Part shown: piece by piece, positions 1 through 11,444 of the stretch
Layout of the letters: each line of letters begins with the position of its first letter
Numbering within the stretch: the first letter of the stretch is position 1
Source of the DNA: Agarophyton chilense
Lineage: Eukaryota; Rhodophyta; Florideophyceae; Gracilariales; Gracilariaceae
Direction: 5' to 3'
Assembly: GCA_030374765.1 (NCBI GenBank)
Contig: JARGXX010000100.1
Location: forward strand, 682,001 to 746,000
Length of the DNA: 64,000 bases
Notes under the pieces: generated by a model
What the model was told of the DNA's origin: nothing
Database searches by the model: none
The model's input: only the letters and a program-made list of their open reading frames with translations
Made by a program: the position numbers and the translations under genes

Positions 1-1400
1 CCCCGCAGTTGGCCGTTTTCTTCACCAATCTGGACTGTATCTTGTCATTTCCTCTCAGGGTCCGGTTTCTCTTCTTTGCCTACCGATGCCTTATCGGTTT
101 CCTTCGCTCCCAAGTTGGTATTTATCGATAACTTTGTGGTTGTGGACGCATTTGCGCACACCCCTTCCTTATCGAAGGCGACCTCGCCGAGATCAGCGTG
201 AGATACGGTGAAGACCCCTTGTGGTGCCGGTAGTGCGATGCCAATATTGGTATTTTTCGACAACTTCACGTCATCACTGCTGAAGTTGCTGAGACACACC
301 TTAAAGGGTTGATTTGGGATGTTGTCGACAATCCCGTTGGCCATCAACGTGAGGTATTGATGTGCTAATCTCGAATGGTTTTGTAGTATGACCAGCCCGG
401 GGGTCGCACACGACATCGGTACCAATATTTGGTGCATTGGCGGGATAACAACCTGTTTGGTACTGTGCACTTTGTTGGAGACCGTTTTGGTGGATATCGT
501 CTTCTTCGGTTTGACGAACCATCCCCGTTTGGTTTCCGTATTACCTAAAATGGCAATTCGTCCCCCCTGACGTAGGGCGACGGTATGGGAACCAGGAAGG
601 ATTGCTTTGACATGTCTGTCGATAAAGTTCGTACCTAGTAGGCAGTCTGTTGGTAAACGGTCTACAACAAAAAATTGCAGTCTTACCTTGAGGTGTCCGA
701 GCTGCACCACAGTACTGAGCATACCTCGAAGGTTTAATGGGCGCTCATTTGCATCCACCAGCGGGTTGTTGTCGGGAGGTCGGCTCAAGTTCCAAAGTAC
801 CGCCTCAGGTATGAGGCAGGAGTTCAGGACGTCTGGGCCGGCCCCCGTATCCAACAAGCAGCTGACTGGAACCGCAAAGCGATCGGAGAAACACATTGAA
901 GCACGTACTTTATAGTTATTGTACTTCATATGACAAACCGGAACTGGTTGTGACGTGTTCACTTCCACCTTCAAGGTTCTGGGTATCGATTGGCCTTCCA
1001 CTTGCCGGTTGGGTTCGGCCATTGCGCCAACCGTTCGGTTTTTTCCTCCTATACGGGAGGGGTTGAGTCCAAGTTTGGTGTTTCCTCGATGGTATTGACC
1101 TGTACCGCTGTACGGGGTTGGAACCTATTTGGTGCTTGCGTTTAAGACCCATAGAGAGTATTCCCAATCTTCATGCGTCCAAACGTCCACAAGTTTTCTG
1201 CCGAAGAGCTTCTTGCCCGGCATGGCAAGTTTAGAAAGCTCACCCCTAACGGCTGCAATCGATGTCCACCTTGTTATGACACTCCAAACGGCGCTCCAAT
1301 AGCACTGCACCCCTGAAGTGACGCACAATCCACACCTTGGGCTTCTTGTTTTGTTCCCTGTTCTCTATCTGTACCATGTATGCCGATTCTCACAACACGC
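1..1400 (-). mobile_element. Ty3/Gypsy fossil G1, gag-protease portion
   Basis: An open frame at 45-1022 (325 codons) carries a retropepsin-type aspartic protease: the active-site motif LLDTGAGPDVL lies near residues 56-66 and the flap/C-terminal motif LLGTNFIDRHV near 128-138. After it comes a linker like the one preceding reverse transcriptase in G4b (IPPM..I.V pattern, then a Pro-rich ALPAP motif). Cys/His-containing stretches upstream, roughly 1050-1400, look like the gag nucleocapsid end. The reverse transcriptase would lie to the left of the window, so only one end is visible. No LTR is seen. The copy looks old and has several breaks in the visible part. Family assignment from motifs is firm; the right boundary is a guess. 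Confidence 0.75.
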
Positions 1401-4400
1401 ACTAGTACCATCGATGTGGCCTTTACCGCACACTCTCTCCTCCTCATCTCTTGCTTCCAACAAACAAGGGTCGTTCAGGAGATGATACTGTGTGTCCACG
1501 TTCTTCACACCGATGTGATGGCTCGTCTTAGAAAACAAGTATCTTTCGTAGGTTCCGCAACCGCCTAGAGAACATGGGATACCTCATTCTTTCTAAATGC
1601 CATTCGTTCCACTCATTCCCCGACATCTAAAATATTTGATTCGATCGAAAAAGGTCTTGCAGATCTTTCGGCCATCTCATTCGGAATCCTTCACAGTTTA
1701 TACTGGCATTTACAAACTGTCAACAGCCGTATATGGGAGGAATTTTCCACCCACTGGAACAGCTTTCCGTCGTTGTCATACTGAGTTTACCTTTCTCCGC
1801 GCCGGAAATACCAATAAAACTCCGTCAAAGCCAAGTGTTCTCGTTTTCTGTCTGCACATTTCCAGCTCCCCGTTTTGTACTTCTTCCACTGAGGCATACA
1901 CATTCCATTACAACTGTCTACTGGCCAATGCGAATTCTTTTGTTCAATCATTTCGATTTTGGTCCTTATATGTACTCCACGTTTTTCTGAAACACAAGTT
2001 TCCCATTCCCCAAAATGCACTTCACATTACAGTAGTCAAGGCGACTAATGAACTTCATACCTTACATGATTACAGAGTTCGAGAAGGTTTAGAGACTCTC
2101 TCAGGCTGAAAAAAATGGAAGCGTCGAAAGGCCTTATGCATCTGTCCACTGTTAGCCATCGTAAAGTTGTACATGCACTTTTGTTCTTCTACAAGCTTGT
2201 CGTTTCCAGCTTTGTGTAGGATACGCGCTTTAGTCTCCATCAATTTAAAAGAACAAAATACAAAAGAATAATATAGTTTTCAGAATATGCCCAAGCCTGA
2301 CTAGCTGTCCGTGCGTTTTAAGCGGCGCGAAAGAGTTTCTCATTTTTACAAAGCTTCAAGCTCTGAAAAACTGTTACAGGGTTCAGAAGCAATTCAAAGT
2401 AAACACAAATGCTTATTTTTTCCATTAACATGGGAAGCAACAGCAGAGACAATTTACCTTTTCGCAGACAATACGAGTGCGAAAAATGTTTCAACACCCG
2501 GGCAGCACATTTCCGCTTGCGATGTTCCGATATTTTTGGCGGCTCATCTTTTAATACTTGCAACCATTTGGTTCTCTACCAAATAAGGACCTTTTCCGAG
2601 CGAAGAACGGAAGAAGGCGTTCTGAATAATGCTTATGAGCTCGTTCGGTGTTATTCTTGTTCTGTTCACCAGAGTCCAAAAAGTTTGTCTCATATGTACG
2701 TATCAGACTTGAGACGGCTCCATGTTCAAAATGCTTAATGGATTCAGAATTTTTCCCAGGAAGTGACCCTTCTCGTGATGAGTTGGTGCCAATAATGATA
2801 AATAATGTATGGTTACGTGCAGCTCATATTCCAACCACTTTACCCGGCTTTTTTTGTTTAGAGGATATGGTCTCGGAATATAGCGAAGTGTAGAGTAGCG
2901 TTTGAAGTGCGGCAATATTTTCTATTTCAGAAGGCTTCTTGCTTTGTTTGGCAAATCGAAAACCAAAGCAGTGTAGTTGCTTCAACCAAATTCTTGCAGT
3001 TGAAGTGAAAAGCGGAAACTAAACATGTTTTTCAGTGCGCGAGACAAACGAGTAATGCCCACAGTATCAAATTATTTGTCGAGCTTTTTGAGGTATCAGG
3101 TATCCCACACCGAAGGATATGTACGAATGGCGTCGGAAAGTATTCATATTAGAGCATTGGGCATTGATGAAAATGGTTCGCTCAAAAAAATTATTGATAT
3201 AAATTCCATATCGATAAAATATTTGGAAGGGGAATACCAGATTTGATTCATCAAATCTCCTCTCAAAGTTGGACATACAAGAAGTTGCCAATAAAGAAAG
3301 AGTTCATAAAAAAGAAGAACAAAAGCATGACCAAGACAAAAGTCTATGTGGTATTTTCGCGACTGCCGCCTTTCTGCGAGTGAAATGGTGGAGTATTGTA
3401 GACGGGAACTGGTTCTTAAGTTTTTATAGATTTCATACATTGTCCGCAACAAATACAAAAGCTGCTGTGGCTCGAAGCATTTGTTTTTGAAGAAGAAGAT
3501 TTGGTCCATTCCTTTTATTACTTTTGCATCCGGCGTACACGTGTGTCTGGATTAAGAAAGACGTGAATTAATAGATTATTGTGTAAGATTTTGGCCAAAT
3601 CATTTCTCCTCTCAAGATGAGACCGTTGAAGAACTATCGTTGTACAATGCGTAATTCAGTCTTTCTGTTTGAGCAGTTATGAAAGATTCCAAAACATGAT
3701 CCAAACACTTGGCCACACGGCCGACGTGACCACGTACGATTACGGCGTAGGCAGCCGCACAGTACCCGTTGATCATAAAATCGACGAAAAATGTGAACCC
3801 GACGAGGCCCAACACATGCATTACCCATCGTTCCTTTCTCGACAGTTCAAAACACACCCATTTTCACAACACCTTAAAAAGCGCGCGCTTTCTTTCTGAG
3901 CTGTAGCATGTTTTGGGACATGTAGCTATTTTGTTGCGCCAGTAAGACAGTCATAAGCGAACTTTACCATCGCCAGAGTGCACAGTTAGAACTCTCTGCA
4001 TTATGCTGTCTTTGACAAATACAACTCCAACGTATCTTGGAATGCGACATCTAAGCAACATGCAATAGGCGAAAGAGTCGTTCGACGAGCATACATGTCA
4101 TTCGCACGTCACTACTCCGCCTCACAACCACAAGAATCTAACAATAATCAACTCCACGACCGTTAATACAAGCCACACTTTGCGCTTACCAACGAAAGAG
4201 ATGCAACTCTTGCCGAAGCAGTGGTATACATCGTAACACTTTTCTTTCTATGCGCGAAACGCTTTCCATGTTTCTCCAAAACCGGTCTTGGGAGGCTGTC
4301 AGGAGACTAATATGTGTACTATTCGACTTCATGTTTGTATTGGTTTTGTGTTTCTTATCTTAGTTTTGTATTTATATTTGGTTTACGTGATCATACAGCC

Positions 4401-4580
4401 TAATATACCATGTGTTCACGCGAGTCTGTTGAATGCAAAGAAAACAAAGTTGACCTCGTTATGCCAGCCAGCTGTCCTTAACGATCATGGTCTTGTTTTC
4501 ACTTGACTAGCCTCTCTCAGATGTGTAAGCTATGTTGCCAAGTTTCGTGATCAAAACAGTTTTGTTCATATACTAGGCTT
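1400..4580. other. 3.2-kb stretch without an assignable gene
   Basis: I see only short frames. The longest (1597-2109, plus) has a composition that looks antisense to a Cys/His-containing minus-strand reading at 1787-2020 (SCNGMC and WKC motifs), which could be more gag debris of G1 but is not convincing. A minus-strand frame ending at 3612 encodes a hydrophobic segment but lacks an ATG-led start of useful length. 2200-4580 is otherwise AT-leaning, with no repeat, LTR or tRNA that I can support. Confidence 0.4.
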
Positions 4581-5435
4581 TTATTGCCGAGGACATCTGT
4601 TCTTTTCGTGCCTCTTTAAGTGTGACTTTTGTGTGAAAGTCTTGGAACATCCTTCACACGTAAAAATAGGCCTGTTCTGCGGGTCGTGCGTTGAAATGTG
4701 TTGCTCTAGGTTAGACTTTCTGCTGAACTTCTTGCCGCACCAAGTACACGCAAATTTACAGGCGGGATCATGAATGTCCATGTGTCTATCCAACGATCTT
4801 TTTTCCAAGAAGGATTTGTCGCATTTTCCACACGGATAGCGTGGTCTGTTTGGGTTGTGAATAGCCTTGTGACTTATTAAAGCTGCTTTCCTCGCACATT
4901 GGAGCCCACATATATCACAACCGTATCTGCGTGAATCAGCCGCACCATGGCTGGCCCCGGTCCCGCGATTTTGAAGGTTTACCTCAGCGCTTTCCCCTTC
5001 CGTGCCTCTCCTCCAGTCCGCCCCGCTGCTGGCACCGGCGCCGGATGCGCTTGGAATGCCTGACAGTTGCGGCAATGTCTCCGGGTGCAAATGGGTCCCG
5101 TTTTCCAAAACACGTGACCTTTTCCTAGCGTTCATAGACTCTGGCTCAGTCCGATGCGAATAAATCTGCGATATGCTCGGCAAATGTCTAACTTGGCGTT
5201 GAGAATTCTGCAAACACTGTTCATTGCTTTCTACTGGATTGAGAAGGTGTTGAATTGACATCGGTCCCTGGCCTTGCGCGGTTTGGTTTGGTGCAACATT
5301 CCCAACAGTTGCACTTTCATTTCTAGAACGTTGGCGTTCTTCACTGTTAACTGAAGCGTTTCTACTTCCCTCAGACCGAGGCCGTTTTTCGCCAGCCCTG
5401 TACTCCTTGTTACGACTTTGAAAATTGCGCTCCAT
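4581..5435 (-). CDS. C2H2 zinc-finger protein, four fingers
   Basis: Single-exon gene for 284 residues, ATG at 5433-5435. The N-terminal 165 residues are polar and look disordered (Arg, Ser, Glu, Asn rich) and contain the short motif SIQHLLNP near residue 60. The C-terminus holds four consecutive fingers, roughly residues 173-282. Three are canonical C-X2-C-X12-H-X3-H, beginning YGCDICG, YPCGKCD and FACTWCG. The last, FTCEGCSKTF, closes with His and Cys (C2HC type). Finger linkers are longer than the TGEKP consensus (for example HDPACK and HDPQNRP). Finger arrays like this normally bind DNA in the nucleus, so a transcription-factor role is likely; the target is unknown. It is divergent from the finger gene at 6645, 1.2 kb away, and shares an LLN motif with it. 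A member of a lineage-specific expansion is possible. Confidence 0.88.
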   Translation of the reverse strand: MERNFQSRNKEYRAGEKRPRSEGSRNASVNSEERQRSRNESATVGNVAPNQTAQGQGPMSIQHLLNPVESNEQCLQNSQRQVRHLPSISQIYSHRTEPESMNARKRSRVLENGTHLHPETLPQLSGIPSASGAGASSGADWRRGTEGESAEVNLQNRGTGASHGAADSRRYGCDICGLQCARKAALISHKAIHNPNRPRYPCGKCDKSFLEKRSLDRHMDIHDPACKFACTWCGKKFSRKSNLEQHISTHDPQNRPIFTCEGCSKTFTQKSHLKRHEKNRCPRQ

Positions 5436-6644
5436 GGCTATCGTTTCCGTCTAAGACAAGACCTTCTTAAGCTTCCTTAAAGGAAAATGTTTGGGGTGCT
5501 TGGAATATTTATATGTTGTTAATCTTGGGGAAATATGTGGAGTTAGGTTCCGCATTGCATAACATCATACATATGATAAGATATCAACTCTGTTCATTCA
5601 GAAAAACGCTCGTGAACGACATTCTATTGATATTTCTCTCTGGAATTATGAGGAAGACTGAACCCAAGCGTCCGTCATGCGCTCTCGATTGAAATAACCG
5701 TTTAGGCCTTGTGTTTAATAGGTTCTATTACCGACTTGTATATGTATTGCTCGCGTCCAAAAAACTAAAAATGCAGAATTTCAAATGCGCAATTTAACAA
5801 AACTTAAAAGTCTTCGCATATTTCCCGTTCCATTTGAACCAATCTAGTAAAAAACGAAAGAAGAAAAGGGGTTTTTATTTTGTTGTCCCTAGCTAGTACA
5901 AATATATGAATTGTTGGTCGCTTGGCTGGCTATGGTACCAGAGAGAAGAAAATTCCAACAACAATAGCATGACCAGAAGATATCTAGTTTAATTAATGAT
6001 CCAAGTCGCATAAAAATGGATTTCGTGAGCTTCCCATACACGAATTTTATTAGTTGTCGACTTTTGCCGAACAACGCAAGATTGTTGGTTTTTTTTTCAA
6101 AGGGTAGTGAAGGCTTCTCTTTTTTTCTATTTGATGAGAACTAAGCTATATCCCCAATTTAAGTGCAATACCCAGTTGAGTAGACTAGGTGACCACTGCT
6201 GACTTGCTTGAAATGCAAATGGCCAGGAACTTTCTCTCAAAGCTCTAAACACTGCAACCAAAGTTTTTTGGAAAAAAAATATTGGTGAGAATAAGAACTA
6301 CAATTTTGTGCATCTCTCTTCGGCTCTAACAAGGATTGAAATGTCCCCTACTAGCACTTATTTTGTTATGTTTGTCACATGTGGTAAAAAGAGTGCCTAA
6401 TACATTACTAAGCTTATGAAAAAACAGACGAGACATATACGTTCGATTCAGCTAGAATGAGAGTTCAGATTATTGTAGCAGTAAAACGATTATTTTGTAA
6501 TTCGAGTTTTCAATATCGAAACAGATAAATGATAAAGACTTGAACGGCAACATCATCAGAAGCGTGTGAAGACCGCAATAGAAGCACAAGCTCAATCTGT
6601 GGAAGCAATCGCAAGAACTAATTTGCACCTGTCTCGCAAACACC
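5436..6644. other. Divergent intergenic region between two C2H2 genes
   Basis: This 1.2-kb AT-leaning spacer separates the starts of the minus-strand gene (5435) and the plus-strand gene (6645), so promoters of both should lie here. I see homopolymer T/A runs near 6090 and 6270 but no clear TATA box at a fixed distance from either start and no reading frame worth naming. Confidence 0.5.
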
Positions 6645-7715
6645 ATGAGCGGGCACACGCGTTCTTTTGGCGGTGCGGGAGGCGGCAACAACCCCAATAG
6701 AAACAATGCTTTGAACAAGATGGAAGTCGAGTATATCCTTACTCGCATGAAGAGAAGGAGACGAAATGAGGACAGTGGATCAGATTCTGAGGAAGTTCGC
6801 CCGCCGCGAAGAGTAGAAAGAAAGCTCGGAAGGATAGACATTCGAGAACTACTCAACACTCCACCCGACCGGTCGCCGGACAGAGCGCCAACCAGACCTG
6901 GGTCATCATCTCGACAGACAGCAGGTCTTCATGTGAACGCTCCGTTTGGGAACGAGCTACCGAGAAGGGTCAGATCGGTGCGGGATCTGCTTAATTCTTC
7001 ACCTGGATCTCAACCAGAAGATCAGCCGCCCGGAACCACAACAAGACAACATGCTGTCAGATCTGTGCGCGATCTCCTTAACTCCCCTTCCGGATCAGGC
7101 TCACTAGGTCCCAGAACCGGACTTCTGGCACCTTCTCAGCACGTGGGAAGTCGTGGGAGAAATGAAGAGAACAGCGGACCAAAGTTGGCGTCCAGCAGGG
7201 GTGAGCCCTCGGTCCAAATGAATCTCTCTGATGACGAAATTACACCTGCACCTGCGGCCAGCACTTCACGAGGCGCTGTTGCATCAAGTGCTCAACCAGG
7301 ACCTTCCACTAGTGGGGCGCAGGCCTCCCGCTTTCGGGGGTATAGGAAATGCCCAAAATGCAAACAAATGTGCAAAGATATAGAAAAGCACGATCTCAAG
7401 TGCACGTTGCTGCGATGCGATGCGGAGGGCTGCAAGTTTACATCTTATAAGCGGTCAAATCTGTATCGGCATTTTCAATCCCATTTGCATGAGTCGCAGC
7501 GCAAGCATGTCTGTCATTTTTGTATGAGAAGGTTTGTTATGGGTTTCCAGCTGCGCAAGCACCAAAGGATTTGCGATGGACAAACAAGATGGGAACGAAT
7601 TAGTCGGAAGCACGGAGATCGCGCGCTGGAGGAAGTTCGCCGAAGAGACGAGAGAAACAGAAGATTGCGGGAGCGCAACAAAGCACGCAAAAATCAGGAC
7701 GGCGCTAGTAAATAG
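6645..7715 (+). CDS. Zinc-finger protein with repeated RDLLN motifs
   Basis: Single-exon gene for 356 residues, first ATG at 6645. A Gly/Arg-rich start and a basic stretch (KRRRRNE, near residue 37) lead into three copies of a short motif: DIRELLNTPP (about 74), SVRDLLNSSP (about 110) and SVRDLLNSPS (about 139). A Ser/Pro/Ala-rich linker follows. Fingers occupy roughly residues 235-315: CPKC with a distal His and Cys, then CDAEGC with H-X5-H-type spacing, then CHFC closing with H-X4-C. The last 40 residues are strongly basic and probably helical (RRRDERNRRLRERNK), likely a nuclear-localisation or nucleic-acid contact segment. The family is C2H2/C2HC-like; nuclear DNA binding is inference. The LLN motifs look like short linear interaction motifs and one resembles the SIQHLLNP motif of the divergent neighbour. 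Confidence 0.85.
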   Translation: MSGHTRSFGGAGGGNNPNRNNALNKMEVEYILTRMKRRRRNEDSGSDSEEVRPPRRVERKLGRIDIRELLNTPPDRSPDRAPTRPGSSSRQTAGLHVNAPFGNELPRRVRSVRDLLNSSPGSQPEDQPPGTTTRQHAVRSVRDLLNSPSGSGSLGPRTGLLAPSQHVGSRGRNEENSGPKLASSRGEPSVQMNLSDDEITPAPAASTSRGAVASSAQPGPSTSGAQASRFRGYRKCPKCKQMCKDIEKHDLKCTLLRCDAEGCKFTSYKRSNLYRHFQSHLHESQRKHVCHFCMRRFVMGFQLRKHQRICDGQTRWERISRKHGDRALEEVRRRDERNRRLRERNKARKNQDGASK

Positions 7716-8463
7716 ATAGTATGGCTGTTTCCCAGAGTTTCGAACAGGTAAGTAAACTCCTACACCTTTCCGATGTCCCGCCGTCATTAGGAGAGTCCAT
7801 TCCTTCTCTAATAGCAATAGCGGGTTCTAGAGATGGAATTTCTCGACAAAGAGAGACGGTGAGCCTCAGAACTACAGAAAAGTTTCTGAGGCATGGCAGT
7901 CAGGCGATCGGCAAAACCATAAAAAACTTGACACAATGCTTTATTCTAGTCAAATCATAATGTTGTATTATTGAAGCACGACGAGCGCTTGATGCGCATA
8001 TGCGTGCATCAACGAATCAATTGCACTGCAGCCAGGTTGCTTTCGATCTGTTGAGACGTGTTTTTCAATCAACGTTTTGGGTTCCCAATTTTGGAAGCCG
8101 TTTTGGATTTTGGGTATGTGCAAAAAATAGTCACTGTCATAGGCCGGACTACACAACCCAATCGGAAAACTCAACTGCCGAAGAAAGAACGAAGGGCATG
8201 GTAAGAAGAGTTGCTACGAGCGCCTGATGAATGTTGGCGAATTGATCGTTACAATCAGATAATAACGGCTACAGCTTGTAAGAACTGTATCGAAATCGTG
8301 GCACAAAGTTTGTAACCAAAACGATAGAAACAAGATACAAATTCTGAGTAGCCTGTGAACAGTAATTTGAAGTAGTAGGATAGTTCGGCTGCATGTGAAG
8401 AGCAGTCTGAACTACAAACAGTAAAACCCTGGATCAAACAGATCGATAGAAATTTGAAGAAAA
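7716..8463. other. 3' flank of the zinc-finger gene and likely 5' LTR region of Copia C1
   Basis: A frame at 7721-7960 follows the zinc-finger stop by only a few bases and is probably 3' UTR, not a gene. A perfect splice-donor consensus, CAG/GTAAGT, sits at 7745-7753. The sequence immediately before the primer-binding site at 8464 should be the 5' LTR of C1 by position, but no second LTR copy is present in the window, so its left edge cannot be set. Confidence 0.4.
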
Positions 8464-8477
8464 GGTTATGGGCCCAG
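8464..8477 (+). promoter_or_regulatory. Copia-type primer-binding site of C1
   Basis: GGTTATGGGCCCAG is complementary to the anticodon arm of eukaryotic initiator tRNA-Met. Drosophila copia is known to use an internally cut half of that tRNA as primer and has this same site directly after its 5' LTR. Here it lies about 50 bases before the first gag-like frame of C1 (ATG at 8526), the expected position. It fixes the 3' edge of the 5' LTR at about 8463. Confidence 0.8.
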
Positions 8478-10789
8478 TTCACGCGACGACTGCTGTTTAA
8501 GATACCGCACCACTAATCGTGTGCAATGAACGAAGCGTTTCCTAACTTATCGAAGATGCGAGTCCCGCAGCTTAAAGTAGACGACTATTGCATTTGGTCG
8601 AAGAAGCTTGAAGTCGTTTTGCGCGCGTAAAGAGTCTGGCGCATGGTAGACGGCACAAAACCCTCATCGGAAAATTAGTCAGGAACCGCATGTAAGTACG
8701 ATCAGCCATCTGATATTGCCTTGTCATGTATAATTCTATCTGTCCACGAAAGTTTTTTGTAGCCTCAGGTACCGACATGAGGGATGCTACTTTCGTCTGG
8801 ACCAAGATCAAGAATACCTTCCAAATTTTATTGAAGGCGAGCGTTGATTCGATACTAAAATTGCCCCAAGACTTAACAATGAACTTCAATGAGATTGTTT
8901 TAGAGTACGTAAGTCGCCTAGCAGCGATTGAGTCTGAGTTACGTGGCGTTGACTACTGTTTTACAGATTCATTGCGACTGAGAAGACTCTTGAGAGATCT
9001 ATTGAAAGAATTTAGGGTGACAAAAGAATTCATCAAGAGCACTGGGAAGAATTCTGATGACTCAGTGGCAATGCTGATTCAGAGTGAAGCCTAAAAAACC
9101 ACGGAAGAAATGAAGGCTTGAAAAGATGGATCGAGAGCCATTCAAGCAGAGAGTGGGGATAGAGATCAGAAGAAGCATGGAGGTTGTACAATGCATGGAG
9201 GGTTTTCCACGCATTGAATGCTCTTCAACGGGCCAAAATACGCTAATCTTTTGACAAGAAGGCTCACTTGAAGCGCAACTGTTGGTTCAATCCAGAGATT
9301 AGGAACTACGAAGTGTCCAACAAACACGACAAGACTCAGAAGAACGCATGTGAAAGTTAACAGGACGATATAAGGGCATGTTTTGCTTTCATTACAAGCA
9401 CTACTGCATTCAGAGAAGACTTGATGGCATCAGTATATGTCAGAGATAGTGATGAGCTTGGTCCTGATCATGGGCTGGATGCAGGACAGAATAGGTTGAG
9501 GTATCGGCAGAGTAGATGATACCTGGACTCAGGCGCATATTTTGACAAAATGACTGACCTCGAGAACTTCTGTGGTCCCGTGAAAAGGTCCGGAAAGAAG
9601 TCCATCTGGGTTGGAAACGGAGCGAAATTGTTGGTTGAAGGCAGAGGAGACGTGCAATATAGCGTGAGAGTGCAAACAAATGATGAGACTCTTCATCTTG
9701 AAAACGTCCAATTTATTTCAATGCTCATGTGTCACTTTCCCTCAGTTAGCGCCATCACGCAAAAAGGGTTCTCCATTGTGTTTACTACTAATGAGTTGGA
9801 CGACGGCGTTTCATTGGTAGGAGTACGGGGCAGTACCAAACAATTTTATATTGCTGTAGAGCGCAACAACTCTATGACCTACTCCTAACACATCGATGAG
9901 AGAATGAAGATTCTAAATTGATTGCCAAACATGATCAGAGTTTTTCGAAGGTTGTGCATTGTTTGTAGAAACCTCTAAAAGGTTCCAGAATGCAACTACT
10001 CTAGAACAGTTTAGAAGTGCTTTTAATCAATATAAAATAACAGAAAACCAGAGACAGTCGAGAAAAACGAACTCAAGTCAACACTTCACAGAAATATCTC
10101 CATTCTAGTGTACTTAATTCCAACATACACAGCAGATTGGGCCCTTCCAGACACCAGTATCTACAAAAAACGCTCATGATTATTAAAGACGTTTCGTCGG
10201 AAGGAGTCTAGAAGATGGTTCACTGTAAGCCATGTGCACTATGAAACGTTGCCAGAGCACCCCGACTTCCTATAACTGAGAAGGAACTAATGACATAGAA
10301 ATTTCTAGAACTCCTTCATACTGATGTAATGGGTCCAATCCAGGTACAATCTCTCTTTCGATCAAGGTATATTTTGACTGAATATGAAGAAAAGATCTGC
10401 CTGTCCTTCATAACGTTCCTAGGGAAGAGATTCTCCTTTGAGGATGAGCTGAAAAAGATGATATCCGAGTTTGAAACTCAGTCGGGACTGAAGCCCAAAA
10501 GATTTCGGTTCGATAATGCAAGCGAGTATGAAAGCATTTTATTCAGGAGGTGGTTACAATACAAAGGGTTTATCCTTTAGACTTCACCAGCCCATAGTCC
10601 AGATTCTAACGCCAAAGCCGAACGTGTAAATCATTAAATGAATATCAACGTGCCGATAAAGCTGCTAACAATGACTGAAATCCTCGCTTAGCCAGATATG
10701 AGATGAAGCTGCACGTACTGCGAAATACCTGCGCAACGGAATGTACACGAAGCAAGGCAATCGGCTCGAGATGTCTCTCCTGAAAACTG
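8464..10789 (+). mobile_element. Ty1/Copia fossil C1, left part (gag to integrase)
   Basis: Reading starts near 8526 with a Copia-type gag pattern (LKVDDYCIWSKKLEV, then a UBN2-like stretch at 8726-9094). At 9550-9888 lies the region joining protease and integrase, and at 10329-10580 integrase-core-like sequence (FRFDNASEYES matches the second catalytic Asp region). The element is old and broken in well over ten places. It stops at 10789, where the LTR of Gypsy element G2 begins, and resumes at 21245. Confidence 0.8.
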
Positions 10790-11444
10790 TTTTAAAATCC
10801 ACTCTAACGGAGAGAGCAGACACATTTTACAGCGTTCGGGACTGCTGAATGACTGCTTAGGGCTAAGGGAATGATGTAGTAGAGCACAACACTAGCGAGC
10901 TATAATGGGGGTTGTAAGGCCCCACTCTCCAATGACGGTGGTTGGTACTATGTAATAGACAACTACTTGTTCTAGCTCGTCCGGATCTCCAGTTAAGGAA
11001 TCCTGATCAAGGAGGAAAACAGTTTGTAAAACGGTTGTTGTCTCCTTTACTTTGGAGTCGGTGCTCCCGTCTGTGCCTTGTGTACTGTTCATAGTGGTGA
11101 GCGCCGCACAAAATAAGATCTAGATATAAACATGGTTAGCCAATTAACCACTCTACAGTACAGGATAACTAGCTCTAAATCGGATTCCACCTACAAAGGG
11201 TAGGCTTGGCTGCCACGTGGTTACCCACTATCTGCGCGGTTGCCAATCCGGCATTTCCCTACAAAATGTCGAATCGGATGCGCCGTTGCAGGCCGAGATC
11301 ACACGTGTAACCTACCACCTCGCTGGCTATCTGTGGGATGCCGCTTCATAAGTTCATCATAGGTGTTGCGCTCCCCTATGCGAATCATCGTACTTAGACG
11401 AAAAATATTCCATCGGTATTCCGAGAGTACTAAGATATTAAACA
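10790..11444 (-). repeat. 3' LTR of G2
   Basis: About 655 bp, matching the right copy along its whole length (for example the shared stretch around 10880-10960). On the minus strand it starts TGTTTAATATC. It contains a 10-20 base self-match around AACCACTCTACAG but no function can be assigned. Its left edge is the junction with C1. Confidence 0.88.

Noticed and set aside
1597-2109. 170-codon plus-strand frame
   Set aside because: No domain, unusual composition, and it lies opposite a Cys/His-containing minus-strand reading; treated as a shadow frame.
3612-3857. Hydrophobic minus-strand frame with weak resemblance to 32408-32698
   Set aside because: It starts with GTG, not ATG, and only a CAA(A)YAV word is shared; too little to call a gene or a duplicated pair.
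7721-7960. 79-codon frame right after the zinc-finger gene
   Set aside because: Only a few bases after the stop, no domain, contains a splice-donor consensus; more likely 3' UTR.
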